Below are positions 35,027-45,001 of a DNA stretch of 64,000 nt, one piece after another. Each line of letters opens with the position of its first letter. Positions within the stretch are counted from its first letter, which is position 1. Location of the stretch: the NCBI GenBank assembly GCA_023449275.1, contig JAEXJM010000020.1:1-64000 (forward strand), written 5' to 3'. Under the pieces are notes generated by a model. It saw only the letters and a list, made by a program, of their open reading frames with translations, was not told the DNA's origin and searched no databases. The position numbers and the translations under genes are program-made. The DNA comes from Pseudomonadota bacterium (lineage in GTDB: Bacteria; Pseudomonadota; Gammaproteobacteria; Burkholderiales; Burkholderiaceae_D).

Positions 35027-36634
35027 TCATTTCCCGTTGCTGATATCCCTGGCGATCGCTTCGGCGACTTCGATGCCATCCACTGCCGAGGACAGGATAC
35101 CTCCCGCATAACCGGCACCTTCTCCGGCCGGATAAAGGCCCCGGATATTGACACTTTGCAGGTCATTCCGGTTGCGGAGGATTTTGACGGGCGAGGATGT
35201 TCTGGTTTCCGTGCCGGTCAAAACAGCGTCGTGCAGTGAGAATCCCGGTATCGATTTCTCAAAAGCCGGAATGGCTTCCCTGAGGGCATCGATGGCGAAG
35301 CCCGGCAAGGCATCAGCAAGATTGCAGGGAGTGACACCGGGCGTGTATGAGGGGATTACGGTACCGAGTCTGGTGGAAGGCCGGTTTTTCAGGAAATCGC
35401 CGACGAGCTGGCAGGGGGCGTTGTAGTTGGAACCGCCCAGTTCGAAGGCTTTCTGTTCCAGTTCGCGCTGGAGGGCAATACCTGCCAGCGGGCCGCCGGG
35501 AAAGTCGTCTGGCGAAATGTCCACGACGATCGCTGCATTGGCATTCCGTTCATTTCGCGAATACTGGCTCATGCCGTTGGTGACCAGCCTGCCCGGCTCG
35601 GAAGCGGCGGCGACGACTGTCCCGCCGGGACACATGCAGAAGCTGTAAACGGTTCGGCCGTTTTTGCAGTGATGCACGAGTTTGTAATCCGCCGCACCTA
35701 ACAGGGGATTGCCGGCGGAGGGACCCAGACGGCATTCATCGATCATGGATTGCGGATGTTCGATACGGAAACCGACAGAGAAGGGCTTGGCTTCGAGCGT
35801 CACCCCCCGTTTGTGGAGCATTTCAAACGTGTCTCGCGCACTGTGGCCCGGCGCGAGAATGACGTGGCTGGAATGAATCGTTTTTCCGTCCTGCAAAATG
35901 ACGCCGCGGATTTGTCCGTTATCGATGATCAGGTCATCGACCCGGCTTTCATAGTGGTATTCACCACCCAGCGATATGATCTCTTCCCGTATTTCCTCAA
36001 TGATCCTGACGAGCCTGAACGTACCGATATGCGGTTTCCCGATGTAGAGAATTTCCTCCGGCGCACCGGCCTTGACCAGTTCGTTTAAGACTTTCCGGCC
36101 GTAATGCTTCGGGTCGCGGATCTGGGTGTGCAGTTTCCCATCGGAAAACGTACCGGCACCGCCCTCGCCGAACTGGACGTTCGATTCCGGATTCAGTTGC
36201 CGTTCACGCCAGAAGCCGAAGGTGTCTTTGGTACGTTCCCGAACGTTTTTGCCGCGTTCGAGAATGATCGGTCTGAAACCGCTCTGGGCCAGTATCAGTG
36301 CCGCGAACAGCCCGCAGGGCCCGCAGCCCACGACAATCGGGCGCAAAAAAGGCCTGTCAGGTGCCTTGGCGACGAACCGGTAGGTCATGTCAGGTGCTTT
36401 GCGGATATGGGGATGACCTTCGAACTGCCGCAACAGGGAGGTTTCATTCGTGACGTCCACATCAATGGTATAAGAAAAGACAATGGCCGATTTCTTGCGC
36501 GCATCGTAATTTCTGCGATAAATCGTAAAGCCGCCCATTTCATTTTCAGTGATAAGAAGGCGGTCGAGTATGGCTTTTTTGAGTTCCTGATCGTTATGAT
36601 CGATGGGAAGCCGGATTTCTGTCAGTCGCAACAT
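35027..36634 (-). CDS. FAD-dependent oxidoreductase (COG2509 type)
   Basis: A 535-residue flavoprotein. After an N-terminal domain of about 100 residues (LRLTEIRLPIDHNDQELKKA), the Rossmann motif PIVVGCGPCGLFAALILAQS binds FAD. LNPESNVQFGEGGAGTFSDG, VILAPGHSARDTFEML and the C-terminal GLYPAGEGAGYAGGILSSAV complete the family pattern. These proteins are widespread, annotated as uncharacterised dehydrogenases, and no substrate is established. The gene is single, convergent with the NlpC/P60 gene and downstream of the gad operon terminator. Confidence 0.85.
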   Translation of the reverse strand: MLRLTEIRLPIDHNDQELKKAILDRLLITENEMGGFTIYRRNYDARKKSAIVFSYTIDVDVTNETSLLRQFEGHPHIRKAPDMTYRFVAKAPDRPFLRPIVVGCGPCGLFAALILAQSGFRPIILERGKNVRERTKDTFGFWRERQLNPESNVQFGEGGAGTFSDGKLHTQIRDPKHYGRKVLNELVKAGAPEEILYIGKPHIGTFRLVRIIEEIREEIISLGGEYHYESRVDDLIIDNGQIRGVILQDGKTIHSSHVILAPGHSARDTFEMLHKRGVTLEAKPFSVGFRIEHPQSMIDECRLGPSAGNPLLGAADYKLVHHCKNGRTVYSFCMCPGGTVVAAASEPGRLVTNGMSQYSRNERNANAAIVVDISPDDFPGGPLAGIALQRELEQKAFELGGSNYNAPCQLVGDFLKNRPSTRLGTVIPSYTPGVTPCNLADALPGFAIDALREAIPAFEKSIPGFSLHDAVLTGTETRTSSPVKILRNRNDLQSVNIRGLYPAGEGAGYAGGILSSAVDGIEVAEAIARDISNGK

Positions 36635-36767
36635 GGAGTGTGAACGCGGTAGTGTCAGTCATGATCAGGCAAAAGGCTCTGACCCGTTTCAGGATGTATT
36701 GTACATTGCTTCATGACCGGAAATGAAATCGACTCGTGTGGCTGATCCGTGCGTCAGAAACGGAAAG

Positions 36768-36793
36768 AAAAAAGCCTTCCCGAAAGGGAAGGC
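36768..36793 (-). terminator. Rho-independent terminator of the gadB-glsA-gadC operon
   Basis: On the minus strand GCCTTCCC and GGGAAGGC form a perfect 8-bp stem around a 4-base loop, followed by six T, about 30 bases after the gadC stop. Confidence 0.9.
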
Positions 36794-36824
36794 CTGAAGT
36801 GATAAGGGATAAGGAATGGTCCGC

Positions 36825-38396
36825 TTATTTGGTGGTGGTATTCGGTGGAGTACCTGTTGCTGTGGCGGCAGCGGTAACCGCAGCAGGGTTTTCCAGATCC
36901 TGCAATGGAGCGGAATAGGCGTCGGTTTCGCTTTTCGGCGCCATTTGCCAGGACGGTTTTCTGACAGCATAGAAAATGAATGGTGGCGCACCGGTCACGA
37001 TCAGTCCGGCAACCAGAATGCCGATGTATTCGAGTACCGGCATATTGCTGAACTGGCTGGGTGGAATCAGGCCGAAAATGATGGCCAGAATTGTCGCTGC
37101 CAGACCCAGATAACACCAGAAGTGCAGACCTTTCAGCACGAAACCGCGTTTGACATGAGGCTGGGTCTTGCGCAGTTTCATGGCCGACATGAACATGAAG
37201 ATGTAAATGATCAGGTACATCAGGGCCGCCATCGCGGAAATCATCCAGAACGCGTCCGAGACGTTGTCGATGAAAATATAAATGGTCGACAACAGGGTAA
37301 CCAGAATTGCCTGCAGGATGAGGATGTTCGACTGGACGCCGTTTTTGTTGACTTTCTGCAAAATCGGAGGGAAGCAACCGGATTTGCCGACAAACAACAA
37401 ACCTTTGGATGGGCCGGCTGTCCAGGAAAGCACCCCACCCAATGCACCGATGATCAGCAGTGCACCCATGATCGGAGTGATCCATGTCGTATGGAAAGCG
37501 TCGAAGAAGGCGGCATAGGCCTGAATGACGCCAGCGGTCAGGCTGGTGGAGTCGGCAGGTACGACCAGTGAGATCGCGAGGGTCGGTGGAATGAAAATCA
37601 GCACGATCATGATTCCGGCCAGCAGAATGGCTTTCGGCATCTGGCGTTCCGGATTTTTCAGTTCACGGGCATGGATCGCATTCATTTCAATGCCGGCATA
37701 TGCCAGGAAGTTGCTGACGATCAGTACCAGACCGGCAATGCTGCCCACGAATTCTTTCCAGTAATCCGGATGCAAATGGTGAACGCCTGCCGGGATATGG
37801 GTGCTTTCGTGGAATACGGATGGAATCATGGCGCTCCAGCTGATCGGTGCGGCGGACGGGTTGCCCATCGCCAGCCAGATGATGCCCAAAATGACCAGTG
37901 CGGCGGCTGGCAGAGCCGTACCCAGCAGCATGAACCATTTGGTGAATTTTGACAGCGTATCGAAGCCTTTCATGGCGAGGAACGTCGATGCCCAGTAAAA
38001 GACGATAATCACCACGCAGGTGAATACCCCGTTATTCGCCAGTTTCGGGTTGAACAGATAGGCCAGTGTACTGGCTGCAAAACCCAGGACAGACGGGTAC
38101 CAGACGACGACCTCGATCCAGAGGAACCAGATCGCGAAGAAACCCAGACGATCTCCGTAAGCCTGTTTGACCCAGCCGTAAATACCACCGTTCCAGCCGG
38201 TACCCAGTTCGGATGCGACGAGAGCGACAGGAACGAAGAACAGGACGGCGGGAATCAAAAACAGCATGATGGAACCAAGGCCGTAAACGGCCATGGCCGG
38301 AAGCGAACGAATACTTGCCACCGCAGCCACCATCATGAACGAGATGGTGAGCCACGAGATGTAAGCAGGTGCTTTAGTATTGGTAGTGGTAGCCAT
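36825..38396 (-). CDS. gadC: Glutamate:GABA antiporter family permease
   Basis: APC-superfamily transporter of 523 residues with about 12 hydrophobic helices. It starts with a short polar N terminus (ATTTNTKAPAYISW) and the first helix LTISFMMVAAVASIRSLPAM. VASELGTGWNGGIYGWVKQA and WIEVVVWYPSVLGF match the GadC/YjeM-type amino-acid antiporters. The ATG at 38396 has a good ribosome site (AAGAGGT), so I discard the 23 upstream codons. It is the last gene after gadB and glsA, so import of glutamate or glutamine in exchange for GABA is expected, removing protons by decarboxylation. The Ala/Thr/Pro-rich C-terminal tail may be the pH-sensing plug known in GadC. Confidence 0.88.
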   Translation of the reverse strand: MATTTNTKAPAYISWLTISFMMVAAVASIRSLPAMAVYGLGSIMLFLIPAVLFFVPVALVASELGTGWNGGIYGWVKQAYGDRLGFFAIWFLWIEVVVWYPSVLGFAASTLAYLFNPKLANNGVFTCVVIIVFYWASTFLAMKGFDTLSKFTKWFMLLGTALPAAALVILGIIWLAMGNPSAAPISWSAMIPSVFHESTHIPAGVHHLHPDYWKEFVGSIAGLVLIVSNFLAYAGIEMNAIHARELKNPERQMPKAILLAGIMIVLIFIPPTLAISLVVPADSTSLTAGVIQAYAAFFDAFHTTWITPIMGALLIIGALGGVLSWTAGPSKGLLFVGKSGCFPPILQKVNKNGVQSNILILQAILVTLLSTIYIFIDNVSDAFWMISAMAALMYLIIYIFMFMSAMKLRKTQPHVKRGFVLKGLHFWCYLGLAATILAIIFGLIPPSQFSNMPVLEYIGILVAGLIVTGAPPFIFYAVRKPSWQMAPKSETDAYSAPLQDLENPAAVTAAATATGTPPNTTTK

Positions 38397-38443
38397 AAAT
38401 ACCTCTTCTTTGAAAACCGGACTTTTCGGTAAAAAGTCCCTTA

Positions 38444-39394
38444 TTATTTGTTGAGAAGACTCCAACCCAATTTTTCGCTCAGGAAAGCCCCCACTTTCTG
38501 TCCTTTCACACTGTTTCCGTAAACATCAAGGGGCGGGGCGAAAACGGCAAGGGCGCAAACGCCAGGTACGATGGCGAGAATGCCGCCACCGACGCCGCTC
38601 TTGCCGGGCAGACCGGTGTTGTACAGCCAGCTGCCCGTATTGTCATAAAGGCCGTTCATCGTCATTTCGGCCAGAATCGGCTGGACATTTTCACGGCGGA
38701 TGACTTGTTTTTTCGTGACCGGATTGACGCCGTGGTTGGCAATCGTTCCGCCCATGATCGCCAGATCACGGCAGGTGATCGCTACCGAACACTGGCGGGT
38801 ATAGACGTCACAGGCCTGATCCGGATCGGTGAACATCTTGCCGCTGTTTTTCAACAGCCATGAAATACCCCGGTTATGGGCGTTCGTATCCGATTCCGAT
38901 TTATAGACTTCCTCGTTGACGGACAAATCCCTGCCGGCGAACAGGCTGTACGTACTGATGATCTGGTTCCATCGGTCGTCGGCCGATTTGGCGTTCAGCA
39001 GGCTGACGGTAGCGATGGCGCCGGCATTGTCGAACGGATTGCTCGGGTGTTCATTGTGCAGTTCCAGTGCGATGACCGAGTTGAACGGCTCACCGGTGGC
39101 ATCCGAACCAATGGTGGCAAGGAACTTGTCCCTGCCGATTTCCTCCAGCACTTTCGCCAGCGTGAAGACCTTGGAAATCGATTCGATCGCAAACTCGTAT
39201 TTCGTATCGCCGACTTCAAGTACCTGTCCGTCAGGAAAACAGACGGCGATACCGAACAGGTCGGATGGGACAGAGGCCAGATACGGAATGTAGCTGGCAT
39301 TTGCGCCGCCCTTGTCTGAGGAGATGGTCTGGTGAGCAGAGGTCATAAAGTCCAACACCTGTTTCCTTTGCTCCTGATTTTGATTGACGCTCAT
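38444..39394 (-). CDS. glsA: Glutaminase (serine-dependent)
   Basis: A 316-residue glutaminase of the beta-lactamase fold, converting glutamine to glutamate and ammonia. The catalytic Ser/Lys pair is in FAIESISKVFTLA. Other family motifs are GEPFNSVIALELHNEHPSNP, a conserved AGRDLSVNEEVYKSE and KSGVGGGILAIVPG. It sits between gadB and gadC with gaps of about 50 bases. Ammonia released by GlsA neutralises acid directly, and the glutamate feeds GadB, as in the glutamine-dependent acid-resistance route known from E. coli YbaS. Confidence 0.95.
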   Translation of the reverse strand: MSVNQNQEQRKQVLDFMTSAHQTISSDKGGANASYIPYLASVPSDLFGIAVCFPDGQVLEVGDTKYEFAIESISKVFTLAKVLEEIGRDKFLATIGSDATGEPFNSVIALELHNEHPSNPFDNAGAIATVSLLNAKSADDRWNQIISTYSLFAGRDLSVNEEVYKSESDTNAHNRGISWLLKNSGKMFTDPDQACDVYTRQCSVAITCRDLAIMGGTIANHGVNPVTKKQVIRRENVQPILAEMTMNGLYDNTGSWLYNTGLPGKSGVGGGILAIVPGVCALAVFAPPLDVYGNSVKGQKVGAFLSEKLGWSLLNK

Positions 39395-39452
39395 GTTATT
39401 GCCTTTACAAGAATGTTTTTATTTATTCCCTCTGCATGGAGGAATGGGTCGA

Positions 39453-40850
39453 TTATCTGCCGCTGTGGTTACCCATCTGGGCTTCCTTGCCGGTAAAGCC
39501 GTGTGGCTGATGGCTGTCGAAGAAATCGATGGAGCGTTTGAAGTCTTCCAGCAGCAGGGAAGCCATGTCGGCGGAAAGGCCCTGTTTCACCAGAATGCGC
39601 TGTACGATGATGTTGTCGGCATGAGGTGGCAGGGAATAAGCCGGGACGAGCCATCCACGGGTTCTCAGATGATCGGCAAGGTCGTACAGGGTGTAATTGG
39701 TTTTCGCACCGTCCCTGATTTTCCAGGTCAGGGCAGGAATGCCATCCTGTTCCCTGCCGCTGTGGATCATGTCGAACGGGCCGATCATTTGCAGTCCTTC
39801 AGCCAGCATCTGTGCCGTCTTGTAGCAGTCGCCGTGAATACGCTGGTAACCTTCCTTGCCCAGACGCAGCAGGTTGTAGTACTGGCAAATCACCTGACCG
39901 GCAGGGCGGGAAAAGTTCAGTGCGAAGGTCGGCAAATCTCCACCCAGATAGTTCACGTGGAAGATCAGGCCTTCCGGCAGATCTTTCGTTTCACGCCAGA
40001 CGACCCAGCCTACCCCCAGAGGAGCCAGACCGAATTTGTGGCCGGACGTGCTGATGGATTTGACGCGTGGCAGGCGGAAATCCCATACCATTTCAGGAGC
40101 GCAGAACGGGGCGAGAAAACCACCGCTGGCACCGTCGACGTGGATGTCGATGTCCAGTCCTTTTTCCGCCTGAAGTTTATCAAGGGCGTCGGCAAGCGGT
40201 TTTACGGGTTCATACAGGCCGGTATAAGTCTGGCCCAGAGTCGGAACGACCACAATGGTGTTTTCATCGACCATCGAGAGCATGTCTTCCGGTGCCATGA
40301 CGTAATGGTTGTCGCGCATGGGCATTTCGCGGATTTCAATGTCCCAGTAACGGGCGAATTTCAGCCAGCAAACCTGAACCGGGCCACAAACCATGTTGGG
40401 TTTGTCGATCGGTTTGCCTGCCGCTTTCCTTTTCGCACGCCAGCGCCACAGGGCGGCCAGACCGCCCAGCATACAGGCTTCACTCGAACCGACAGTCGAG
40501 GTGCCGATGGTAGTGGCGGAATCGGGTGCGTTCCACAGGTCGGCGATCATGTGCACACAGTAGTTTTCGATAGCGGCTGTCTGGGGATACTCGTCCTTGT
40601 CGATCATGTTCTTGTCGATCGACAGATCCATCAGAGCGTGCAGTTCTTCTTCTTCGAACGTCTGGCAGAAGGTCGCGAGATTCTGGCGGGCATTGCCGTC
40701 CAGATACAATTCGTCGTGAACGACCTGATAAACGTCGTAGGCGTTTTGCTCGTCATTGGGAAAGGTCTTTTTATTGGCTGCTTTCGAGACGAACGGGGAA
40801 CCGAAGACCGGATCGTTACGGGTCAGGTCGGAATTGCTGAGATATGCCAT
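39453..40850 (-). CDS. gadB: Glutamate decarboxylase
   Basis: PLP enzyme of 465 residues (E. coli GadB has 466) that converts glutamate to GABA and consumes a proton. The PLP lysine is Lys272 in [16 protein letters not shown]. The substrate region has [13 protein letters not shown] near the N terminus, and [22 protein letters not shown] sequence binds the cofactor phosphate. The ATG at 40850 has a near-perfect ribosome site (GGAGG, 6 bases away), so the 13 upstream codons are not translated. First gene of the operon. A 10-bp palindrome lies 40-70 bases upstream. Confidence 0.96.
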   Translation of the reverse strand: MAYLSNSDLTRNDPVFGSPFVSKAANKKTFPNDEQNAYDVYQVVHDELYLDGNARQNLATFCQTFEEEELHALMDLSIDKNMIDKDEYPQTAAIENYCVHMIADLWNAPDSATTIGTSTVGSSEACMLGGLAALWRWRAKRKAAGKPIDKPNMVCGPVQVCWLKFARYWDIEIREMPMRDNHYVMAPEDMLSMVDENTIVVVPTLGQTYTGLYEPVKPLADALDKLQAEKGLDIDIHVDGASGGFLAPFCAPEMVWDFRLPRVKSISTSGHKFGLAPLGVGWVVWRETKDLPEGLIFHVNYLGGDLPTFALNFSRPAGQVICQYYNLLRLGKEGYQRIHGDCYKTAQMLAEGLQMIGPFDMIHSGREQDGIPALTWKIRDGAKTNYTLYDLADHLRTRGWLVPAYSLPPHADNIIVQRILVKQGLSADMASLLLEDFKRSIDFFDSHQPHGFTGKEAQMGNHSGR

Positions 40851-41214
40851 TGAAGCCTCCAGAGTGCTTAGCGGTTGATAACAGTTCAATCCGTCAATAC
40901 ATAGAAATGATATTGACGGAATTTCTTCATTTTTCCGGGTTGTCTGATGTGGCCAGTGATGTATCCGGATACGTGCCGGATTTTGTTTTCAGAAAACCAA
41001 ACGGAAAAATCGTTTAATCGAACGGTTTAAATGTACCCGGACTGTCATTTCATCATTTGAGCTTCCTTAAACGGACGAGGATTAAACGGGAGGCTCCTCA
41101 CTGGAAAAGCGGAGGGTGACGGAGACAAAATACCTGCAGGTAATATTCCGGAACGGGGTTCGGACGATCCCATGGAAGACAGGAAAAACAAGGGAAAAAT
41201 TTTCCGTCGGAAAC
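40851..41214. other. Intergenic region upstream of gadB
   Basis: 364 bases without a credible gene between gadB and the dps terminator. The side next to gadB carries the palindrome at 40890-40920 and should contain the operon promoter, although no strong -35/-10 pair was found. The rest shows short repeats of TTAAACGG-like sequence (around 41070-41090) but no coding signal. A 64-codon open frame there looks random. Confidence 0.5.
40890..40920. promoter_or_regulatory. Palindromic operator candidate upstream of gadB
   Basis: TCCGTCAATA (40890-40899) and TATTGACGGA (40911-40920) are exact inverted repeats separated by 11 bases, 40-70 bases upstream of the gadB start. No T-run follows, so termination is unlikely. 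The spacing (centre-to-centre about two helical turns) suits a dimeric regulator. Confidence 0.55.
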
Positions 41215-41244
41215 AAAAAAACGGAATGGATTTGACCATTCCGT
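41215..41244 (-). terminator. Rho-independent terminator of dps
   Basis: On the minus strand ACGGAATGG and CCATTCCGT form a perfect 9-bp stem with a 6-base loop, followed by a run of T, about 30 bases after the dps stop. Confidence 0.88.
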
Positions 41245-41274
41245 CAAAAGAAGGAAGAAAAGGCAGAAAGCGGA

Positions 41275-41793
41275 TCAGTGACCGGATGGATCGACATCCT
41301 GGGCCGCTTCAAACAGGAACCAGATACGTCTTTCCGTTTCGTCTATCCAGTTTTCGATCAGGCTGGCGGTAGCGACATCGTTGTATTTGTCGCAGACTTC
41401 GTGTGCGTCCCGCATAAAACCCAGAAGGATCAGGTTGTCGTCTTTCAGTTCGTTCAACATGTCCAGAGGATCGACGTAGGGCTCGTTATTGTCACGAATG
41501 CGCTGTTGCCCGGAAATTTCGCTGATGGAGTGCAGGGTCTGTGCTCCCAGTTTTCGGACGCGTTCGGCAATGACGTCCGTCATGTCGAAGAGCTGGTCAC
41601 CATGTTCGTCGAACATCAGGTGGTAATCACGGAAATGCGGGCCGGAAAGGTGCCAGTGGAAATTCTTGGTTTTCAGGTAGAGCGCGAAAACGTCTGCCAG
41701 AATTGGATTCATCGCTTGCTGGATCCTGGTGATGCCTTCCGCAGACAGGTCGGAAGTGGTGCACAAACGGGAAACAGGATTCGATTTTTTCAT
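41275..41793 (-). CDS. dps: Dps-family DNA-protection ferritin
   Basis: A 172-residue miniferritin that stores iron and protects DNA under oxidative or starvation stress. The ferroxidase residues are in TKNFHWHLSGPHFRDYHLMF followed by DEHGDQLFDMTDVIAERV. The four-helix bundle is complete. The ATG at 41793 has a clear GAGG ribosome site. The frame stays open to 41877, and an ATG at 41862 could add a 23-residue basic N-terminal extension (KHSVATGNKTVNKIDISRS). Such an extension would be reminiscent of the Lys-rich tail of E. coli Dps, so the start remains arguable. It has its own terminator and lies near the acid-resistance genes, which suits a stress cluster. Confidence 0.93.
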   Translation of the reverse strand: MKKSNPVSRLCTTSDLSAEGITRIQQAMNPILADVFALYLKTKNFHWHLSGPHFRDYHLMFDEHGDQLFDMTDVIAERVRKLGAQTLHSISEISGQQRIRDNNEPYVDPLDMLNELKDDNLILLGFMRDAHEVCDKYNDVATASLIENWIDETERRIWFLFEAAQDVDPSGH

Positions 41794-42175
41794 GGAAGAC
41801 CTCGATATATCAATTTTGTTAACTGTCTTGTTGCCTGTGGCGACGGAATGTTTCGTGGACATTTTTTTCCCAATCATAAAAAGTATGCAACGTGCCCGTA
41901 GCCTGAAATGAACGCCAACGGTTGTGCCTGTTCCGTCTCCGGTGGACTGATCATCAATACAGGTACATATTGCATCGAAAGAAACCTGACTTCAGATGGC
42001 GGAAATTTCTGATGAAAGCGAGGGGGAAAACGCACCCTTCAATTTCTTTCATTTTTCAATGGTAACGGGGAATGAAACGGTGTTATTGATCTCGGTCATA
42101 GGGGAAGGGATATATGTAAAAAAGCAAAAACAAAAGCCAGCATCATGCTGGCTTTTGTTCTCTGGCAGGGCCGGA
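41794..42175. other. Intergenic region between dps and lysS
   Basis: About 380 bases. It contains the presumed dps promoter and possible upstream dps codons (to 41862 or 41877) and the lysS terminator at 42118-42158. I found no other gene, repeat or clear promoter pair. Confidence 0.5.
42118..42158 (-). terminator. Rho-independent terminator of prfB-lysS
   Basis: ACAAAAGCCAGC (42130-42141) and GCTGGCTTTTGT (42147-42158) are exact 12-bp inverted repeats with loop ATCAT. On the minus strand the stem runs into a T-rich tail, 17 bases after the lysS stop. Confidence 0.9.
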
Positions 42176-43711
42176 TCAATCTTCCCTGCGCATGTGCGGG
42201 AACAGGATGACGTCGCGGATATTCGGGGAATCGGTCAGAAGCATGACCAGACGGTCGATACCGATGCCGCAGCCACCTGCCGGAGGCATGCCGTATTCCA
42301 GTGCACGGATGTAATCGGAATCGTAATACATCGCTTCCTCGTCACCGGCGTCCTTGGCCTCGACCTGTTTCATGAAACGGGCGGCCTGGTCTTCCGGGTC
42401 GTTCAGTTCCGAGAATCCGTTGGCGATTTCACGTCCGACCATGAACAGCTCGAAACGTTCCGTAATGCCGGGACGGGTGTCCGATGCACGGGCCAGCGGG
42501 GACACTTCGACAGGGTAGTCGATGATATAGGTCGGTTCCCACAGTTTCGCTTCAGCCGTTTCTTCAAACAGGGCCAGCTGCATGGCGCCGACACCAACCG
42601 TCGGCAGCAGTTTGACGCCGAATTTCCCAAGTTCTGCGCGCAGGAATTCGGCGTCGTTCAATTGTTCCGTGGTGTAGTGTGGCGCATGTTTGGCGATGGC
42701 TTCCAGAATCGTCAGACGATTGAACGGCCTGGAGAAGTCCAGCTCCCTGCCCTGATAGGTGATGAGCGGTGTACCGTAGGTGTCGATGACAGCCTGACGG
42801 ATCAGCGTTTCGGTGAAGTCCATCAGCCATTTGTAATCGACATAGGCGGCATAGAATTCCATCATCGTGAATTCAGGGTTATGACGGGGGGAAACGCCCT
42901 CGTTGCGGAAGTTGCGGTTCAGTTCGAAAACCCGTTCGAAACCGCCGACCAGCAAACGTTTCAGATAAAGTTCGGGGGCAATGCGCATGAACATCTGCAT
43001 GTCCAGTGCATTATGGTAGGTGATGAACGGTTTGGCCGCGGCACCCCCCGGAATCGAATGCAGCATCGGGGTTTCCACTTCCATGAAACTGTTTTCGCCC
43101 ATAAAGCGGCGGATGGATGCGATGGCTGCGGTTCTGGCCTTGAACGTGCGGCGGGTTTCCTCGCTCATGATCAGATCGACGTAACGCTGGCGGTATTTCA
43201 GTTCCTGATCGGACAGGCCGTGGAACTTGTCCGGTAGCGGACGGACCGATTTGGTGATCAGCCGTACTTCAGTGACACGGATGGACAGTTCACCCGTTCT
43301 GGTTTTGAACAGCGTGCCGGTTGCACCGAGAATGTCGCCGATATCGTATCGTTTGAAAGCGTCATGCGCTTCCTTGCCGGTCGCGTCGTTCGACAGGAAA
43401 AGCTGGATACGGCCATTGGCCTGCGATCCGGAAGCATCCTGCAATGTCGCGAACGACGCTTTTCCCATAACCCGTTTCAGCATCATGCGGCCGGCAACAC
43501 ATACCTCGATCTGAGCCGCTTCCAGTGCTTCGTTATCCATGCTGTCGTATTTCGCGTGAATGTCGTCTGCCTTGTTTTTGGGACGGAAATCATTCGGGTA
43601 GGCGACACCCCGTTCGCGAATGGCAGCCAGTTTGGCACGGCGTTCGGCCATGATGGAATTTTCATCCTGGACGGGAGCCGCAGGTTCGTTGTTTTGTGTT
43701 TGCGTGGTCAT
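42176..43711 (-). CDS. lysS: Lysine-tRNA ligase, class II
   Basis: A 511-residue synthetase. The N-terminal OB-fold anticodon-binding domain (about residues 65-160) is followed by the class II core with motif 2 [18 protein letters not shown] and motif 3 [16 protein letters not shown]. The C terminus [11 protein letters not shown] is complete. It follows prfB by 51 bases on the same strand, the prfB-lysS arrangement of E. coli and most Betaproteobacteria. Confidence 0.97.
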   Translation of the reverse strand: MTTQTQNNEPAAPVQDENSIMAERRAKLAAIRERGVAYPNDFRPKNKADDIHAKYDSMDNEALEAAQIEVCVAGRMMLKRVMGKASFATLQDASGSQANGRIQLFLSNDATGKEAHDAFKRYDIGDILGATGTLFKTRTGELSIRVTEVRLITKSVRPLPDKFHGLSDQELKYRQRYVDLIMSEETRRTFKARTAAIASIRRFMGENSFMEVETPMLHSIPGGAAAKPFITYHNALDMQMFMRIAPELYLKRLLVGGFERVFELNRNFRNEGVSPRHNPEFTMMEFYAAYVDYKWLMDFTETLIRQAVIDTYGTPLITYQGRELDFSRPFNRLTILEAIAKHAPHYTTEQLNDAEFLRAELGKFGVKLLPTVGVGAMQLALFEETAEAKLWEPTYIIDYPVEVSPLARASDTRPGITERFELFMVGREIANGFSELNDPEDQAARFMKQVEAKDAGDEEAMYYDSDYIRALEYGMPPAGGCGIGIDRLVMLLTDSPNIRDVILFPHMRRED

Positions 43712-43762
43712 GATGCGATGTGAATACGGTAATTTAGGAAAAATTCTTCGGTAATGGTTTTT

Positions 43763-44867
43763 TTATACACCCTGTTTGAGCGATTCGAGAATGAAATCGT
43801 CCAGGTCGCCATCCAGTACGGCCTTGGTATTGCCGGTTTCATAATTGGTTCGCAAATCCTTGATACGGGAATTGTCGAGAACGTAGGAACGGATCTGGTG
43901 ACCCCAGCCGACATCGGTCTTGGAATCCTCGAGTTTCTGTTGTTCGCTCATGCGTTTGCGCAGTTCCAGTTCAAACAGGCGGGACTTCAGCATTTCCCAT
44001 GCATCGGCACGGTTGCGGTGCTGGCTCCGGTCGTTTTGGCACTGGACGACGATACCGGTCGGGGCATGTGTCAGGCGAACGGCGGAATCCGTTTTGTTGA
44101 TGTGCTGTCCACCGGCACCGGATGCACGGTAGGTATCGACACGTACATCGGCCGGGTTGATGTCGATTTCGATGGAGTCATCGACTTCCGGATAGACGAA
44201 CAGGCTGCAGAAAGACGTATGGCGGCCGTTGGATGAATCGAATGGCGATTTCCGGACAAGGCGATGGACACCGGTTTCCGTACGGAGATAGCCATAGGCA
44301 TAATCGCCTTCGACCTTGATCGTCGCGGTCTTGATGCCGGCCACTTCACCGTCGGACTGTTCCAGAATCGTCGCATCGAAGCCCTTGCGTTCGCAGTAAC
44401 GGAGATACTGGCGGAGGATCATCGAAGCCCAGTCCTGCGCTTCGGTTCCGCCTGCACCGGCCTGAATGTCGATGAAACAGTTGCAAGGATCCATCGGATT
44501 GGAAAACATCCGGCGGAATTCGAGTTTTTCGATCTGATTCTGTAATTCGAGCGTGTCGTCATCGACCGCCTTCAGAGTATCGTCATCCTGTTCTTCCTTT
44601 GCCATTTCGAAGAGTTCGGCGGCATCGTTCAATCCGGATTTGATCTGGATGAGCGAAAGGACGACGTTTTCAAGCGATTTTTTTTCCTTGCCGAGTTCCT
44701 GGGCCTTTTTGGGATCGTTCCAGACGTCCGGGTCTTCCAGTTCGGCGTTTACCTGCTCAAGCTTGTCTGACTTGGCAGCGAAGTCAAAGATACCCCCGTA
44801 AGGCAGTTTCACGTTCGGTCAGGTCCGAAATACGGTGGGCGATAGAATTGAGGCGTTCTGCTTCCAT
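43763..44867 (-). CDS. prfB: Peptide chain release factor 2, expressed by programmed +1 frameshift
   Basis: RF2 of about 367 residues, terminating at UGA and UAA. The short first frame starts at the ATG 44867 and encodes 27 residues ending RGYL, followed by an in-frame TGA at 44784-44786. The slippery sequence CTTTGAC (44783-44789) and an upstream GGGGG Shine-Dalgarno-like stretch are the classic prfB signals. Ribosomes shift +1 to read GAC and continue to 43763. The second frame holds the SPF anticodon-like tripeptide ([11 protein letters not shown]) and the catalytic GGQ ([16 protein letters not shown]). RF2 thus autoregulates its own synthesis. Upstream of lysS in one operon. Confidence 0.96.
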
Positions 44868-45001
44868 AGTGATAGGTCTTTAAATCGTTAAATGCAAAAG
44901 AGAAATTATACCTTAGCGCACAATGGCCGTCGCGGTTTTTGCCGGATTTATCGGCACCAGCCATTGGAAAACACGTGATATGTCGCACTTTTCCGGCAGC
45001 C

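Noticed and set aside
39384..40853. A 489-codon open frame on the plus strand
   Set aside because: It lies antisense to gadB over nearly its whole length. The translation is low-complexity and family-free, and gadB has full catalytic motifs and a strong ribosome site. It is a codon-bias shadow.
41045..41239. A 64-codon minus-strand ORF between gadB and dps
   Set aside because: Its 5' portion overlaps the dps terminator and the translation is Pro/Ser/Phe-rich, without a ribosome site.
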